Of a stretch of 64,000 nucleotides of DNA, positions 45,812 through 53,856 are shown piece by piece (the stretch's first letter is position 1; each line of letters opens with the position of its first letter). This DNA comes from Ereboglobus sp. (GTDB lineage Bacteria > Verrucomicrobiota > Verrucomicrobiia > Opitutales > Opitutaceae): assembly GCA_029974595.1 (NCBI GenBank), contig JARKRC010000063.1, forward strand, positions 275,944-339,943, given 5' to 3'. The position numbers and the translations under genes are program-made. The notes below the pieces were generated by a model. It was given only the letters and a program-made list of their open reading frames with translations. It had not been told where the DNA came from and ran no database searches.

Positions 45812-46761
45812 GCGATGGAAAGTGATGCCGGGTCCAGGCCGAAGGCGGCGGCGGCTTTTGTTGACCAGAGTTCGCGGGCCTTGGTGGCGGGAATACCGAG
45901 GTGTTGCGCGGTGAGCGCGACGCCGCGGTCGGGCGTGAGCGTGGAGCCGGCAAAACCACCGTCGGGGCCGCGCGCGATGCCGTCGCCGCCCACGCGCACG
46001 TCGAGTTCGGCGAGCGTGTAATCGCCGGGCGGCGCGCCTGCGGCGGCCATGCAGTCGGTCGTGAAAAGAACCTGTCCCGCCGGTTTTGCGCGGACGAAGT
46101 TTTTCAGCACAAACGGCGGCAGGTGGATGCCGTCGGGGATAAAACACGCGGTGAGTTCGTCGCGCGCGAGGAGGCGCTGGATGACGTTGTCGTGGCGCGG
46201 GAGCGATTGCGGCGCGCCGTTGCCGAGGTGCGTGCAGAAGCGCGCGCCGGCGCGGATGGCGTCGTCGATGTGCGCGGCGCTTGCGTTGCTGTGCCCGATG
46301 GAGACGCGCACGCCCTGCGCGACGAGCGCGGCGATGAAGGCGGCGCTGCCCGGCCATTCGGGCGCGAGCGTGACGAGGCGGATGTTTCCTCCGGCGGCTT
46401 CCTGCAACCGCGCGAAGTCGGCGACATCGGGCGCGCGCATCGGCCCGGCGGGATGCGCGCCGCGATAGCCGGTCTCCGGGCTCAGCCACGGGCCTTCGAG
46501 GTGATAGCCGGGGATGGTTTTTGCGATCACGGGATCGGCGGCGCGGTAGCCTTCGATGCGCGCGAATTGGGCGGCGAGCCGTTCGATGGTGTCGGTGATG
46601 AGCGTGAGAAAAATCGCCGCGACACCGCGCGCGCGGAGGGCGTCGATGGCCGTGCGCAGTTGCGCGGCGGTGAGCTCGTGCCTTTGAAAATCGACCCCGG
46701 CGAAACCGTTGACCTGAAAATCGAAGAGTCCGCGCAAGAGAGAAAAGGGAAGCCCGGGCAT
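45808..46761 (-). CDS. nagA: N-acetylglucosamine-6-phosphate deacetylase, short form
   Basis: 317 residues. Hydrolyses GlcNAc-6-phosphate to glucosamine-6-phosphate and acetate. Motifs: FDFQVNGFAGVDFQRHEL, PGYHLEGPWLSPETGYRGAH (metal-ligand Glu), VSIGHSNASAAHID, ARFCTHLGNGAPQSLPRHDN, FIPDGIHLPPFVLKNF and LFTTDCMAAAGAPPGDYTLA (catalytic Asp). The protein begins at the first TIM-barrel strand and lacks most of the roughly 50-residue N-terminal beta-sandwich segment of E. coli NagA; no upstream in-frame start restores it. With nagB it forms the core of amino-sugar catabolism here. Confidence 0.87.
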   Translation of the reverse strand: MPGLPFSLLRGLFDFQVNGFAGVDFQRHELTAAQLRTAIDALRARGVAAIFLTLITDTIERLAAQFARIEGYRAADPVIAKTIPGYHLEGPWLSPETGYRGAHPAGPMRAPDVADFARLQEAAGGNIRLVTLAPEWPGSAAFIAALVAQGVRVSIGHSNASAAHIDDAIRAGARFCTHLGNGAPQSLPRHDNVIQRLLARDELTACFIPDGIHLPPFVLKNFVRAKPAGQVLFTTDCMAAAGAPPGDYTLAELDVRVGGDGIARGPDGGFAGSTLTPDRGVALTAQHLGIPATKARELWSTKAAAAFGLDPASLSIA

Positions 46762-46793
46762 TTTATTTTAAAGCTACGAAGACTTTGTTTTTG

Positions 46794-46849
46794 GACAGGA
46801 TTAACAGGATTGGGAGGATGGTTTGTTTTTTATCCCGTTAATCCTGTCT
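46794..46849. repeat. Inverted repeat in the gap before nagA
   Basis: GACAGGATTAAC (46794-46805) and its exact complement GTTAATCCTGTC (46838-46849) flank a 32-base centre; extending inward to GGAT/ATCC adds further pairs with one mismatch. On the minus strand the eight-T tract lies on the 5' side, so it does not look like an intrinsic terminator for the upstream gene. Confidence 0.6.
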
Positions 46850-46857
46850 AAAAAAAA

Positions 46858-47901
46858 TCAGCGGGTTTTCTGTTTAAGGATTTCCTCGAGGGCGACGGGC
46901 GCGCCGTTGCGCTGCTTGCTCAATTCGGCGGCTTCCATGAAGGCCATGATTTCGAGCGTCTCGGCGTAGGGCAGGGGAGGCTTGCCGGTTTGGAAGAAGG
47001 CGATGACTTCCTTTGCCAGCGGCGCGTAGCCGGAGGCCGCGTTTTCGGAGAGCGCGGCATTGGCGCCAAGGAGCGTGAGGCCGAAATACGATTTTGTGTC
47101 GCGCATGCCGCGGATGGTGCCGATGCGTTTGTCGGGCCAGATGGCCGTGATGATGTCGGTGTTGGCGGTATGGATGCGCTGCACGGTGGCGCAGCCCGCG
47201 CCCATGACCGCGTAGAGGCTTTCGACGGAATGAATGCCATACCAGAAGAGATCCGGCGTCACCGGCTCAAACGCGGCGGGGCCCCAGACGAAGACGCCCT
47301 TGATCGCGCCCATTTTTTTTGCCTGCGCCGCCGCCTTTGCGAGCGCGGGTTTCGCGAGCGTGTAGCGCAACGACGACGCGCTGAAGACCGGCGTGCCGTG
47401 CTCCTCGGCGAGGCGGATGATCTCAACGGCGTCGCGATACGTGGAGGCGAGCGGCTTGTCGATGAACACGGGTTTGCGGAATGGGATGGCGCGGCGCGCG
47501 AGGTCGAGGTGCGCGCGTCCGTCGGCGCTGAGGATCATGATGGCGTCCACATTTTGCGCCAGCTCCTCGATGCTCGCGGCGGCGGTGATGCGGGGCATGG
47601 CGAGGAGTTGTTGCATGAAGCCATCGACGCGCCCGGCACTCAACGGCATGTCGGGGCTGAAGGTCTTGAAGATGGAAGTGACGCGCGCGCCCTCGATGGG
47701 ATCCTTGGCGGCGGGCGTGTTGATGAGTTTGGCGAAGGCCGGCGCGTGCGAAGTGTCGGCCCCGATGATGCCAATGCGCAGTTCCGCGGCGGCGGCGAGG
47801 GCGGTTTGCAAAAGCAGCGAGGCGAGGATGGCCGGCGCAAGCAGCAAGCGGAGGCTTTTTCCCCGCAAGATGTTTTTTGGGCGATGGGCAAAGGGGAGCA
47901 T
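46858..47901 (-). CDS. Gfo/Idh/MocA-family oxidoreductase-like, exported
   Basis: 347 residues. ATG 47901 yields a Sec-type signal (SLRLLLAPAILASLLLQTAL) without twin arginines, unlike the other family members in this window. The nucleotide fold starts LRIGIIGADTSHAPAFAKL, and the EKP motif appears as PVFIDKPLASTYRDAV with lysine retained. The second domain has DLFWYGIHSVESLYAVMGAG. It is the promoter-proximal gene of the nag cluster, separated from nagA by a 96-base gap containing an inverted repeat. Function unknown; some proteins of this subgroup may be non-catalytic. Confidence 0.8.
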   Translation of the reverse strand: MLPFAHRPKNILRGKSLRLLLAPAILASLLLQTALAAAAELRIGIIGADTSHAPAFAKLINTPAAKDPIEGARVTSIFKTFSPDMPLSAGRVDGFMQQLLAMPRITAAASIEELAQNVDAIMILSADGRAHLDLARRAIPFRKPVFIDKPLASTYRDAVEIIRLAEEHGTPVFSASSLRYTLAKPALAKAAAQAKKMGAIKGVFVWGPAAFEPVTPDLFWYGIHSVESLYAVMGAGCATVQRIHTANTDIITAIWPDKRIGTIRGMRDTKSYFGLTLLGANAALSENAASGYAPLAKEVIAFFQTGKPPLPYAETLEIMAFMEAAELSKQRNGAPVALEEILKQKTR

Positions 47902-47970
47902 GCCGATAGTTGGCGCGCCGAACGTGCGGGAAGACAATCTAAGAATTGGTGAACGTTAACTGAGGGGGGC

Positions 47971-48081
47971 AGGATGTAAGGAGTCAGGATGTAAAGGAGT
48001 CAGGAGATAGAGGAGTAAGGAGAAAACACTCCGGCTCCGCTTCCGTATCCTGACTCCTTACTCCTTTAATCCTGATTCCTC
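47971..48081. repeat. Tandem and inverted AGGAGTCAGGAT-type repeats overlapping the prfC stop
   Basis: AGGATGTAAGGAGTC (47971-47985) is followed by AGGATGTAAAGGAGTC (47986-48001) and two degenerate units; after a 25-base spacer, 48047-48080 carries the inverted version (ATCCTGACTCCTTACTCC and on). The prfC stop codon and last four codons (RNQD) are read out of this inverted arm. Confidence 0.7.
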
Positions 48082-49709
48082 GTTTGCTCTATCGGGAGGT
48101 CGTGCAATTCCAGCTCGGGGTTCTTTTCCATGAAATAACGCATGGTCCAGTCGTTGGGAAAAAGCACCACAGGATTGTCGAATTTGTCCGTGCCGAAACT
48201 CACGCCGCTTGCGACGACGAGCGCACCCGGGTTGGCGAGCGCGGGGTGCGGCTCCAGCCATTTCAGGAGCGTCCAATTCGTGTTTTCGAGACGCGACTCG
48301 GCGCCGTATTCGCTCTTGAGACGCCATTGCACGACCTCGAATTGCAGGGGGCCGACGGCGGCGAGGAGCGTGGAGCCGGGCGGGGCGTTGCGGGGCGTGA
48401 AACTTTGCACGACGCCTTCCTGAAGGAGCTGCTCAAGTCCGGCGCGATATTTTTTGGCGTCGGAGCTGGCCGGGTTTGAGAGGTACGCGAAGACCTCGGG
48501 CGGGAAGCGCGGGATTTCATCGTAGGCGATGGAGCGATCCTCGGTGAGCGTGTCGCCGATGCCGAAGGCGTCGTGGCCGACGAGGCCGATCACGTCGCCG
48601 GGCCAGGCTTCATCGACGGTTTCGCGTTCCCGTCCGAAGAGTTTGTGTGAAGAGGAGAGGCGCACCTGTTTGCCGGTGCGCTGGTGCGTGACGACCATGT
48701 CGCGGGAAAACCTGCCCGAGCACACGCGCAGGAAGGCGATGCGGTCGCGGTGTTTCGGGTCCATGTTGGCCTGGATCTTGAAAATGAAGCCGGAGAATTT
48801 CTCGTGCGTGACGGGAATTTCGCGGGCCTCGGTGGGCGCGGGGGCGTTGGGCACGGTGATGCTGACGGAGCGGCGCGGCGCGGGGGGAACGGAGTGCTTG
48901 AGAAAGCCGTCGAGAAGGAGCTGGATGCCGAAATTGTTGATCGCGCTGCCGAAATACACGGGCGTTTGTTTGCCGGCGTGGATGGCCGCGAGGTCGAAGG
49001 GGTGCCCGGCGCCGTCGAGCATTTCGAGTTGTTCCGAGGCTTCGGCGAACGTGTGGGCGTCGAGTTTACCGCGCACGGCGGGGTCGTTGAGGCTGGTGAT
49101 GCTGACGGGGGCTTCGTAGGCGCCGTTGGGGACGCGCTCGAAGAGATGCACGGCGCGCGCGGCGCGGTCGAAGACGCCGCGGAACGAAGGGCCGTTGCCG
49201 AGGGGCCAGACGACGGGCGAGGCGGCGATGCCAAGCACGCTTTCGAGTTCGTCGATGAGGGCGAGCGCGTTGAGGGTGGGGCGGTCGCACTTGTTCATGA
49301 AGGTGAAGATGGGCACGCCGCGGCGGCGGCACACTTCGAAGAGCTTGCGGGTTTGCGGCTCCACGCCCTTGCCGGCGTCGATTACCATGAGCGCGGCATC
49401 GACGGCGGTGAGCACGCGGTAGGTGTCCTCCGAAAAGTCCTTGTGGCCGGGGGTGTCGAGGAGGTTGACGGCACAGCCGTCGTAATCGAATTGGAGGACG
49501 GTGGAGGAGACGGAGATGCCGCGTTGTTTTTCGAGTTCCATCCAGTCGGAGGTGGTGGCGCGCTGGTTTTTGCGGGCGGTGACGGTGCCGGCGAGGTGGA
49601 TGGCGTTTCCGTAGAGGAGGAATTTTTCGGTGAGCGTGGTTTTGCCGGCGTCGGGGTGCGAGATGATGGCGAAGGTGCGGCGTCGTGCGATTTCAGCGGC
49701 GGGAGACAT
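48066..49709 (-). CDS. prfC: Peptide chain release factor 3
   Basis: 547-residue translational GTPase that recycles RF1/RF2 from the ribosome. GTPase motifs: AIISHPDAGKTTLTEKFLLY (G1), RGISVSSTV (G2), NLLDTPGHKDFSEDTYRVLT (G3) and FMNKCDRPTLNAL (G4). Domain II/III sequence such as FSGFIFKIQANMDPKHRDRI and LLAAVGPLQFEVVQWRLKSE identifies RF3 rather than EF-G. Start ATG 49709 (MSPAAEIARRRTFA) fits the family N-terminus; the open frame extends 84 bases further. The leader has CCTCCC and no Shine-Dalgarno. The C-terminus RNQD and stop codon come from an intergenic repeat element. Confidence 0.95.
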   Translation of the reverse strand: MSPAAEIARRRTFAIISHPDAGKTTLTEKFLLYGNAIHLAGTVTARKNQRATTSDWMELEKQRGISVSSTVLQFDYDGCAVNLLDTPGHKDFSEDTYRVLTAVDAALMVIDAGKGVEPQTRKLFEVCRRRGVPIFTFMNKCDRPTLNALALIDELESVLGIAASPVVWPLGNGPSFRGVFDRAARAVHLFERVPNGAYEAPVSITSLNDPAVRGKLDAHTFAEASEQLEMLDGAGHPFDLAAIHAGKQTPVYFGSAINNFGIQLLLDGFLKHSVPPAPRRSVSITVPNAPAPTEAREIPVTHEKFSGFIFKIQANMDPKHRDRIAFLRVCSGRFSRDMVVTHQRTGKQVRLSSSHKLFGRERETVDEAWPGDVIGLVGHDAFGIGDTLTEDRSIAYDEIPRFPPEVFAYLSNPASSDAKKYRAGLEQLLQEGVVQSFTPRNAPPGSTLLAAVGPLQFEVVQWRLKSEYGAESRLENTNWTLLKWLEPHPALANPGALVVASGVSFGTDKFDNPVVLFPNDWTMRYFMEKNPELELHDLPIEQTRNQD

Positions 49710-49828
49710 GTCGGGAGGAAATGTGGAAGGCGGAGTGCGGAATGCCGAATGGAAGTTTGAAAAATGGCGAAACGTAGCGGGATGGCGGACCATGCCAAGG
49801 AATTACGGGCTTTTTTATCTCACCACCA

Positions 49829-50000
49829 GGACGCGAAGGGCACGAAGACGGAGAAGGCAGCGGGCGGAAGGAGGGAAACGCTCGCATCCGTTTTCAGTCT
49901 TCAGGTTTTCCAATGCCTGCTTTTTTGCGTCCTCTGCGCTTCTTCGCGGCTATTCAGATTTTTAATGGTCGCGAAGAGGCGCAAGAGATTCAAAGAGGAG
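49829..50000. repeat. Imperfect repeat element (GCGAAGAGGCGCAAAG type), three arms
   Basis: Left arm 49829-49852 (GGACGCGAAGGGCACGAAGA), a complementary arm at about 49926-49950 (GCGTCCTCTGCGCTTCTTCG), and a third arm at 49969-50000 (GTCGCGAAGAGGCGCAAGAG) in the left-arm orientation. The same word style occurs in the inverted repeat at 39103-39248. Located upstream of prfC and ahead of the DUF11 cluster. Confidence 0.55.
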
Positions 50001-50464
50001 AAGTGCTGAAAATATATATTCATCACAATATATTTTTATTTTATCATATTTTTATTTTTCGGACCGATGCCCGAAGTTCGTTCCAGTTTGGTTGAAATTA
50101 ATTTGTTGACAATTTGCATCTTTGGCGCAGGCCTTGGCAGGATTTATCGAATATTACGGGAATTTTCATGTATATTTTGCATATTAATTACAATTAATTT
50201 TAACATGATTTTTGCTTTCCGGGTGATGCTATGAAATCCATTCCAACCAGACCGAAAGGCTTTATTGCCCATATTTTGCATATTTCCGGCGGTAGACATG
50301 GCAGGATCGACAAATGCCTCGGGAATCGTCGCGCATGTTATGCATATCAATTACGATACGTTTTTTATTTTAGCATATTTTATATAAAATAAAATCGAAA
50401 ACCAATGTGGATATACTTGACTATAGAAAGCCGTAAACAATATCAAAATCGCCCACTAAGCCCA
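50001..50464 (+). promoter_or_regulatory. AT-rich control region of the DUF11 surface cluster
   Basis: A 460-base gap much richer in A+T than its surroundings. The 13-mer ATATTTTGCATAT occurs exactly at 50172-50184 and 50271-50283, and as ATGTTATGCATAT at 50335-50347; a shortened TAGCATAT is at 50371-50378. The stretches 50136-50205 and 50300-50365 are degenerate copies of each other (both start GGCAGGAT and contain CGGGAAT, then the 13-mer, then CAATTAC or TTAATTACA). A possible sigma-70 promoter is TTGACT (50417-50422) with TATCAA (50441-50446), 18 bases apart, placing transcription start just before ATG 50465. Confidence 0.55.
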
Positions 50465-51073
50465 ATGAATATCAAAAATCCTGACGATCAAGGCCTCCTC
50501 CGCCGACATTTGCACTTCAAGTCCATTGTCTTGCCATTCAGGCCGGCGCTGCGCGCGTTGTTGTTATTTCCAATGTTTTACATGGGCATATTTTTTATCG
50601 CCCTTCCACGGGCATTCGCCCAGGCGCAGGAGCCGCTTGTCGCTTCGCTTGAGGCCTACAAGGTGACTGCAATTGAAAACGCGCGGGAGGCGTTTGCCAA
50701 GGCGGACACGGCGCTCCCCGGGGACATCATCGAATACCGCGCCACCTACACCAACACCACGGAGCGCGTGCTTACCTCGCTTTCGCTCGACATACCGATT
50801 CCCGCGGGGCTCACGTGGATTGCGGGCGCCCCGGCCACGACGAATGGCACGGCCGCATCGCCTGCGCCCGGTTTCGCCAGCATCGACGGAAAAAACTTTG
50901 TCGCCCTGCCTTTGGACCCCGGCATCGCGCCAGGCCTTGTTCGTGTCTTGCGGTGGAACCTTCCCAGCATCGGGCCGCGCGGCGTTGCCACGCTTGCCCT
51001 CCGCGCGCGAGTCAATGCGGAGGCCGCCCCGGCGGCGCAGACTCCGGCTGCCGCGCAACAGGCGGCGCGCTAA
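50465..51073 (+). CDS. Small exported DUF11-domain protein
   Basis: 202 residues from ATG 50465 (MNIKNPDDQ); an ATG at 50405 would add 20 residues but overlaps the likely promoter. A long hydrophobic export signal (LRALLLFPMFYMGIFFIALP, ending RAFAQA) is followed by one DUF11-type Ig-like domain: DIIEYRATYTNTTERVLTSL and SLDIPIPAGLTWIAGAP. The C-terminus is an alanine/proline-rich tail (APAAQTPAAAQQAAR). It is the first gene of the surface cluster, 89 bases ahead of the large fibre gene. Possibly a chaperone-like, capping or periplasmic partner of the fibre; this is inference from size and order. Confidence 0.75.
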   Translation: MNIKNPDDQGLLRRHLHFKSIVLPFRPALRALLLFPMFYMGIFFIALPRAFAQAQEPLVASLEAYKVTAIENAREAFAKADTALPGDIIEYRATYTNTTERVLTSLSLDIPIPAGLTWIAGAPATTNGTAASPAPGFASIDGKNFVALPLDPGIAPGLVRVLRWNLPSIGPRGVATLALRARVNAEAAPAAQTPAAAQQAAR

Positions 51074-51162
51074 GCAAAATCTTTTTCAACCCCGGAACGG
51101 CCCCTCCGGCTTTTCTTCCGGTTTTTCAGCCAACCAACCAGTAACACAACCATCACATATCC

Positions 51163-53757
51163 ATGACATCCATGAATATTCCCATAACCGGTGGCCGCGC
51201 CCTGCGTGCGGCATTCACGGGTTTTATCATCGCGAGTTTTGCCCTGCTTGCTCGCGTAGACGCAGCGGCCCCGCTTGCGGGCACGCTTATCGGCAACCAG
51301 GCCTCCGCCACCTACAAAGACGAATCGCAGACAGTGCGCTCCGTCCTCTCCAACACCGTCGTGACCGAGGTTCTGCAGGTGAACGCCTTCGCGCTCACCC
51401 AGAACAACGACCGCGCGGCCAATGCCGGCAGCCAGGTGTTCTTCCCGCATACCGTGACCAATCAAGGTAACGGGCCCGACACCTATACTCTGGGCGCCCT
51501 CGATGTCGCTGGCAGCGATGACTTCAATTTCGTTACCAACAGCATCAAGATTTACATTGATGCGGATGGCGACGGCAATCCCGACAATTATACGCCGATT
51601 ACGACCACCGGCCCGCTTGCGGCAGGCGCGAGCTTCCGCTTTGTCGTCGCGGCCACGGTGCCGACCGGCGCGACCAACACGCAGAAAGGCCAAGTCACCG
51701 TCACGGCGACCCCTCTTAGCGGCATTGCTGCCATTACCAACACCGACACCGCAACCGTCACCGAAGGCGCGGTTATGCAAGTCACCAAGGCCGCCAGCAA
51801 GAGCTCCGGCAAACCCGGTGACGATTTCATTTATACGATCACCTATCGCAACACCGGTCTTGGGGCTGCCAGTAACTTCGCGATTACTGACGTTATTCCT
51901 ACGGGTTTGACTGTCGGCGAGGCGAGATGGTCTGTTACCGTTTCGGGCACACTGACTTCGACTGCCCTTCCCCTGACTCCCGCATCTGGTTCCATCGCTT
52001 ACAATCTCACAGGTCAAACGGCCAAGTTTGTAATCGAATCAGTCGGCCCCGGAGTTAGCGGCTATGTCACCATCAAGGCGACCGTCCCTACCGGCCAAGC
52101 TCCTGCCATTCTTCCCAACACGGCTCAATATGATTATGACTCTTCTGGCTTTACGGCACCCGGTGTAAACACCAATACCGTGAACTTTGAGATTCTTCCC
52201 GTGGTTGATCTTACATTCACAGGCGAAACTAAGCCTACCGCCAACGCAGGCAGCAGCGTTGTGTTTGCCAACACGCTCACCAATGACGGCACCGGCACGG
52301 ATACGTTCAACATCGTTGTGAACGAGCCCGGCACTTTCCCTGCCGGAACGACCTTCCAGCTCTTGAAGAGCGACGGCGCTACTCCGCTCACCGATACCAA
52401 TGGCGACGGCATTGCCGATACCGGTCCGGTTATCAAGGGCGCCTCGTATACTGTTTACCTGAGGGCCAATATTCCCTCGAATGCGAAGAGCGATGATCCG
52501 GTCAGTGTTACCAAGACCGCGACTTCCACCGTCGATTCCAGCAAGAGTAAAACGGCAACCGACACTCTCAATGAGATCAAAGGCCCGGGCGTTGACCTCA
52601 AAGGCGTTGCTGTTACTGGAAATGGAGCGGGAACTACTACTCGCGTTGATAACGCACCCGGCAATCCCGGCACCACAGTGACCCTCACGCTCACGGTCGA
52701 AAATACCGGAGTCAATCCCGACACCTTCAACCTCGTTGCTTACAGCAACGGCGGCGAACTCGCTGTAAAGCCGACCTTTGGCACGACCAACTCGCTTCCC
52801 GCCGGCTGGAACTTGGTCTTCAAAGACGGCAGCACGGTCATCACCAATACCGGCGTGATCGGAGCTGGCGGCACTAAGAACATTACCGTCGAGATTACCA
52901 TTCCCTCCGGCACAAGCCCGGGCGATGTCGATTTCTACTTCCAAGCGAAATCGCCCAGCACCGGTTCCTCCGACTACCTGCGCGACTATGTCAGCGTCAA
53001 CACGGTTCGCGGCATTACGCTTCAGACCAACAACGTCGGCCAGACATTCCCCGGCGGTTCCGTGGTCTATCAGCACACGCTCACGAACATCGGCAACGTC
53101 ACTGAGGGCCAGACCTCTGGCCAGAGCTCGCTCACGATTGCCCTTGCGGACACGCTGGGCACGGACGGCTTCACCTCCGTGGTCTATTATGACATCAATG
53201 GCAACGGTGTCATTGATGCGGGCGAGCCCATCGTCCCAACTTCTGGAGGCAGCGCAGTTCTGTCGAGCGTCAAGGGCACGGGCCTTGCCAAGGGCGAGAG
53301 CATCCGCCTCCTCGTGAAGGTGCAGGCTCCTATTGGCGCGGCTGACGGCGCGACCAATGTCACCACGCTGACGGTGACTCCGGCAGGCGCGATCAATACC
53401 ATCCCGGCTCCCGCGGTCGTCTCCAACACCGACACCACCAATGTCATTCGCGGCAACCTGACGATCGTCAAGGCGCAGAGCTTGGACGGCTCGACTTGGA
53501 CGCAGGGCCAGCTTTCGGCCAACCCGGGCGCCAAGATCTACTACAAGATCACTGTGACCAATGTCGGCTCGGCTGCCGCCGAAGACGTTGTCGTCAATGA
53601 CACCGTCCCTACGAACACAGCGATCAGCACGCCCGCTCCTGCCACCACAGTTGGCACGGCTGCGGCGAGCGGTGGCAATATTGTGTTTACCATCGGCACG
53701 CTCGCGCCTGCGGCGTCCGCTGAGATGACCTTCGCGGTCACGATTAACAACAACTAA
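51163..53757 (+). CDS. DUF11-repeat secreted fibre-like protein, cysteine-free
   Basis: 864 residues. Signal region ALRAAFTGFIIASFALLARV, then mature AAPLAGTLIGNQASATYKDE. The rest is a tandem array of about six DUF11-type beta-sandwich domains of 110-135 residues, each with the V-x-Y/F-x-x-T-x-x-N-x-G core: VFFPHTVTNQGNGPDTYTL, FIYTITYRNTGLGAASNFAI, VVFANTLTNDGTGTDTFNIV, VTLTLTVENTGVNPDTFNLV, VVYQHTLTNIGNVTEG, IYYKITVTNVGSAAAEDVVV. Three domains carry calcium-type loops (DADGDGNPDNY, DTNGDGIADTG, DINGNGVIDAGE). I find no cysteine. No anchor or sorting tail is visible, so it must be held by a partner, plausibly the barrel protein encoded next. Confidence 0.82.
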   Translation: MTSMNIPITGGRALRAAFTGFIIASFALLARVDAAAPLAGTLIGNQASATYKDESQTVRSVLSNTVVTEVLQVNAFALTQNNDRAANAGSQVFFPHTVTNQGNGPDTYTLGALDVAGSDDFNFVTNSIKIYIDADGDGNPDNYTPITTTGPLAAGASFRFVVAATVPTGATNTQKGQVTVTATPLSGIAAITNTDTATVTEGAVMQVTKAASKSSGKPGDDFIYTITYRNTGLGAASNFAITDVIPTGLTVGEARWSVTVSGTLTSTALPLTPASGSIAYNLTGQTAKFVIESVGPGVSGYVTIKATVPTGQAPAILPNTAQYDYDSSGFTAPGVNTNTVNFEILPVVDLTFTGETKPTANAGSSVVFANTLTNDGTGTDTFNIVVNEPGTFPAGTTFQLLKSDGATPLTDTNGDGIADTGPVIKGASYTVYLRANIPSNAKSDDPVSVTKTATSTVDSSKSKTATDTLNEIKGPGVDLKGVAVTGNGAGTTTRVDNAPGNPGTTVTLTLTVENTGVNPDTFNLVAYSNGGELAVKPTFGTTNSLPAGWNLVFKDGSTVITNTGVIGAGGTKNITVEITIPSGTSPGDVDFYFQAKSPSTGSSDYLRDYVSVNTVRGITLQTNNVGQTFPGGSVVYQHTLTNIGNVTEGQTSGQSSLTIALADTLGTDGFTSVVYYDINGNGVIDAGEPIVPTSGGSAVLSSVKGTGLAKGESIRLLVKVQAPIGAADGATNVTTLTVTPAGAINTIPAPAVVSNTDTTNVIRGNLTIVKAQSLDGSTWTQGQLSANPGAKIYYKITVTNVGSAAAEDVVVNDTVPTNTAISTPAPATTVGTAAASGGNIVFTIGTLAPAASAEMTFAVTINNN

Positions 53758-53772
53758 TCACCAAGCCATACC

Positions 53773-53795
53773 GGAAGCGCGCTCTTGGCGCTTCC
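53773..53795 (+). terminator. Hairpin 1 after the fibre gene
   Basis: GGAAGCGC (53773-53780) pairs with GCGCTTCC (53788-53795) over a 7-base loop, 16 bases after the stop codon. There is no T-run, so it may attenuate or protect the transcript rather than end it. Confidence 0.6.
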
Positions 53796-53806
53796 CCGTA
53801 TTTAAC

Positions 53807-53836
53807 GGCCGGGCGGCGGCATTTTGCCGCCCGGCC
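53807..53836 (+). terminator. Hairpin 2 ahead of the barrel gene
   Basis: GGCCGGGCGGC (53807-53817) pairs perfectly with GCCGCCCGGCC (53826-53836) around an 8-base loop ending TTTT. Being only 20 bases before the GTG start of the barrel gene, it may limit both readthrough transcription and translation of that gene. Confidence 0.65.
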
Positions 53837-53856
53837 CTTATACACAAAATTCCTCG

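Noticed and set aside
45812-46489. Long N-terminal extension of the nagB frame
   Set aside because: It is arginine-rich shadow of nagA in another frame; ATG 45811 matches the enzyme family N-terminus and overlaps the nagA stop as ATGA.
47971-48081. Possible CRISPR array from regularly spaced repeats
   Set aside because: Units are only 12-16 bases, degenerate, without spacers of constant length, and occur in both orientations; no cas gene is nearby.
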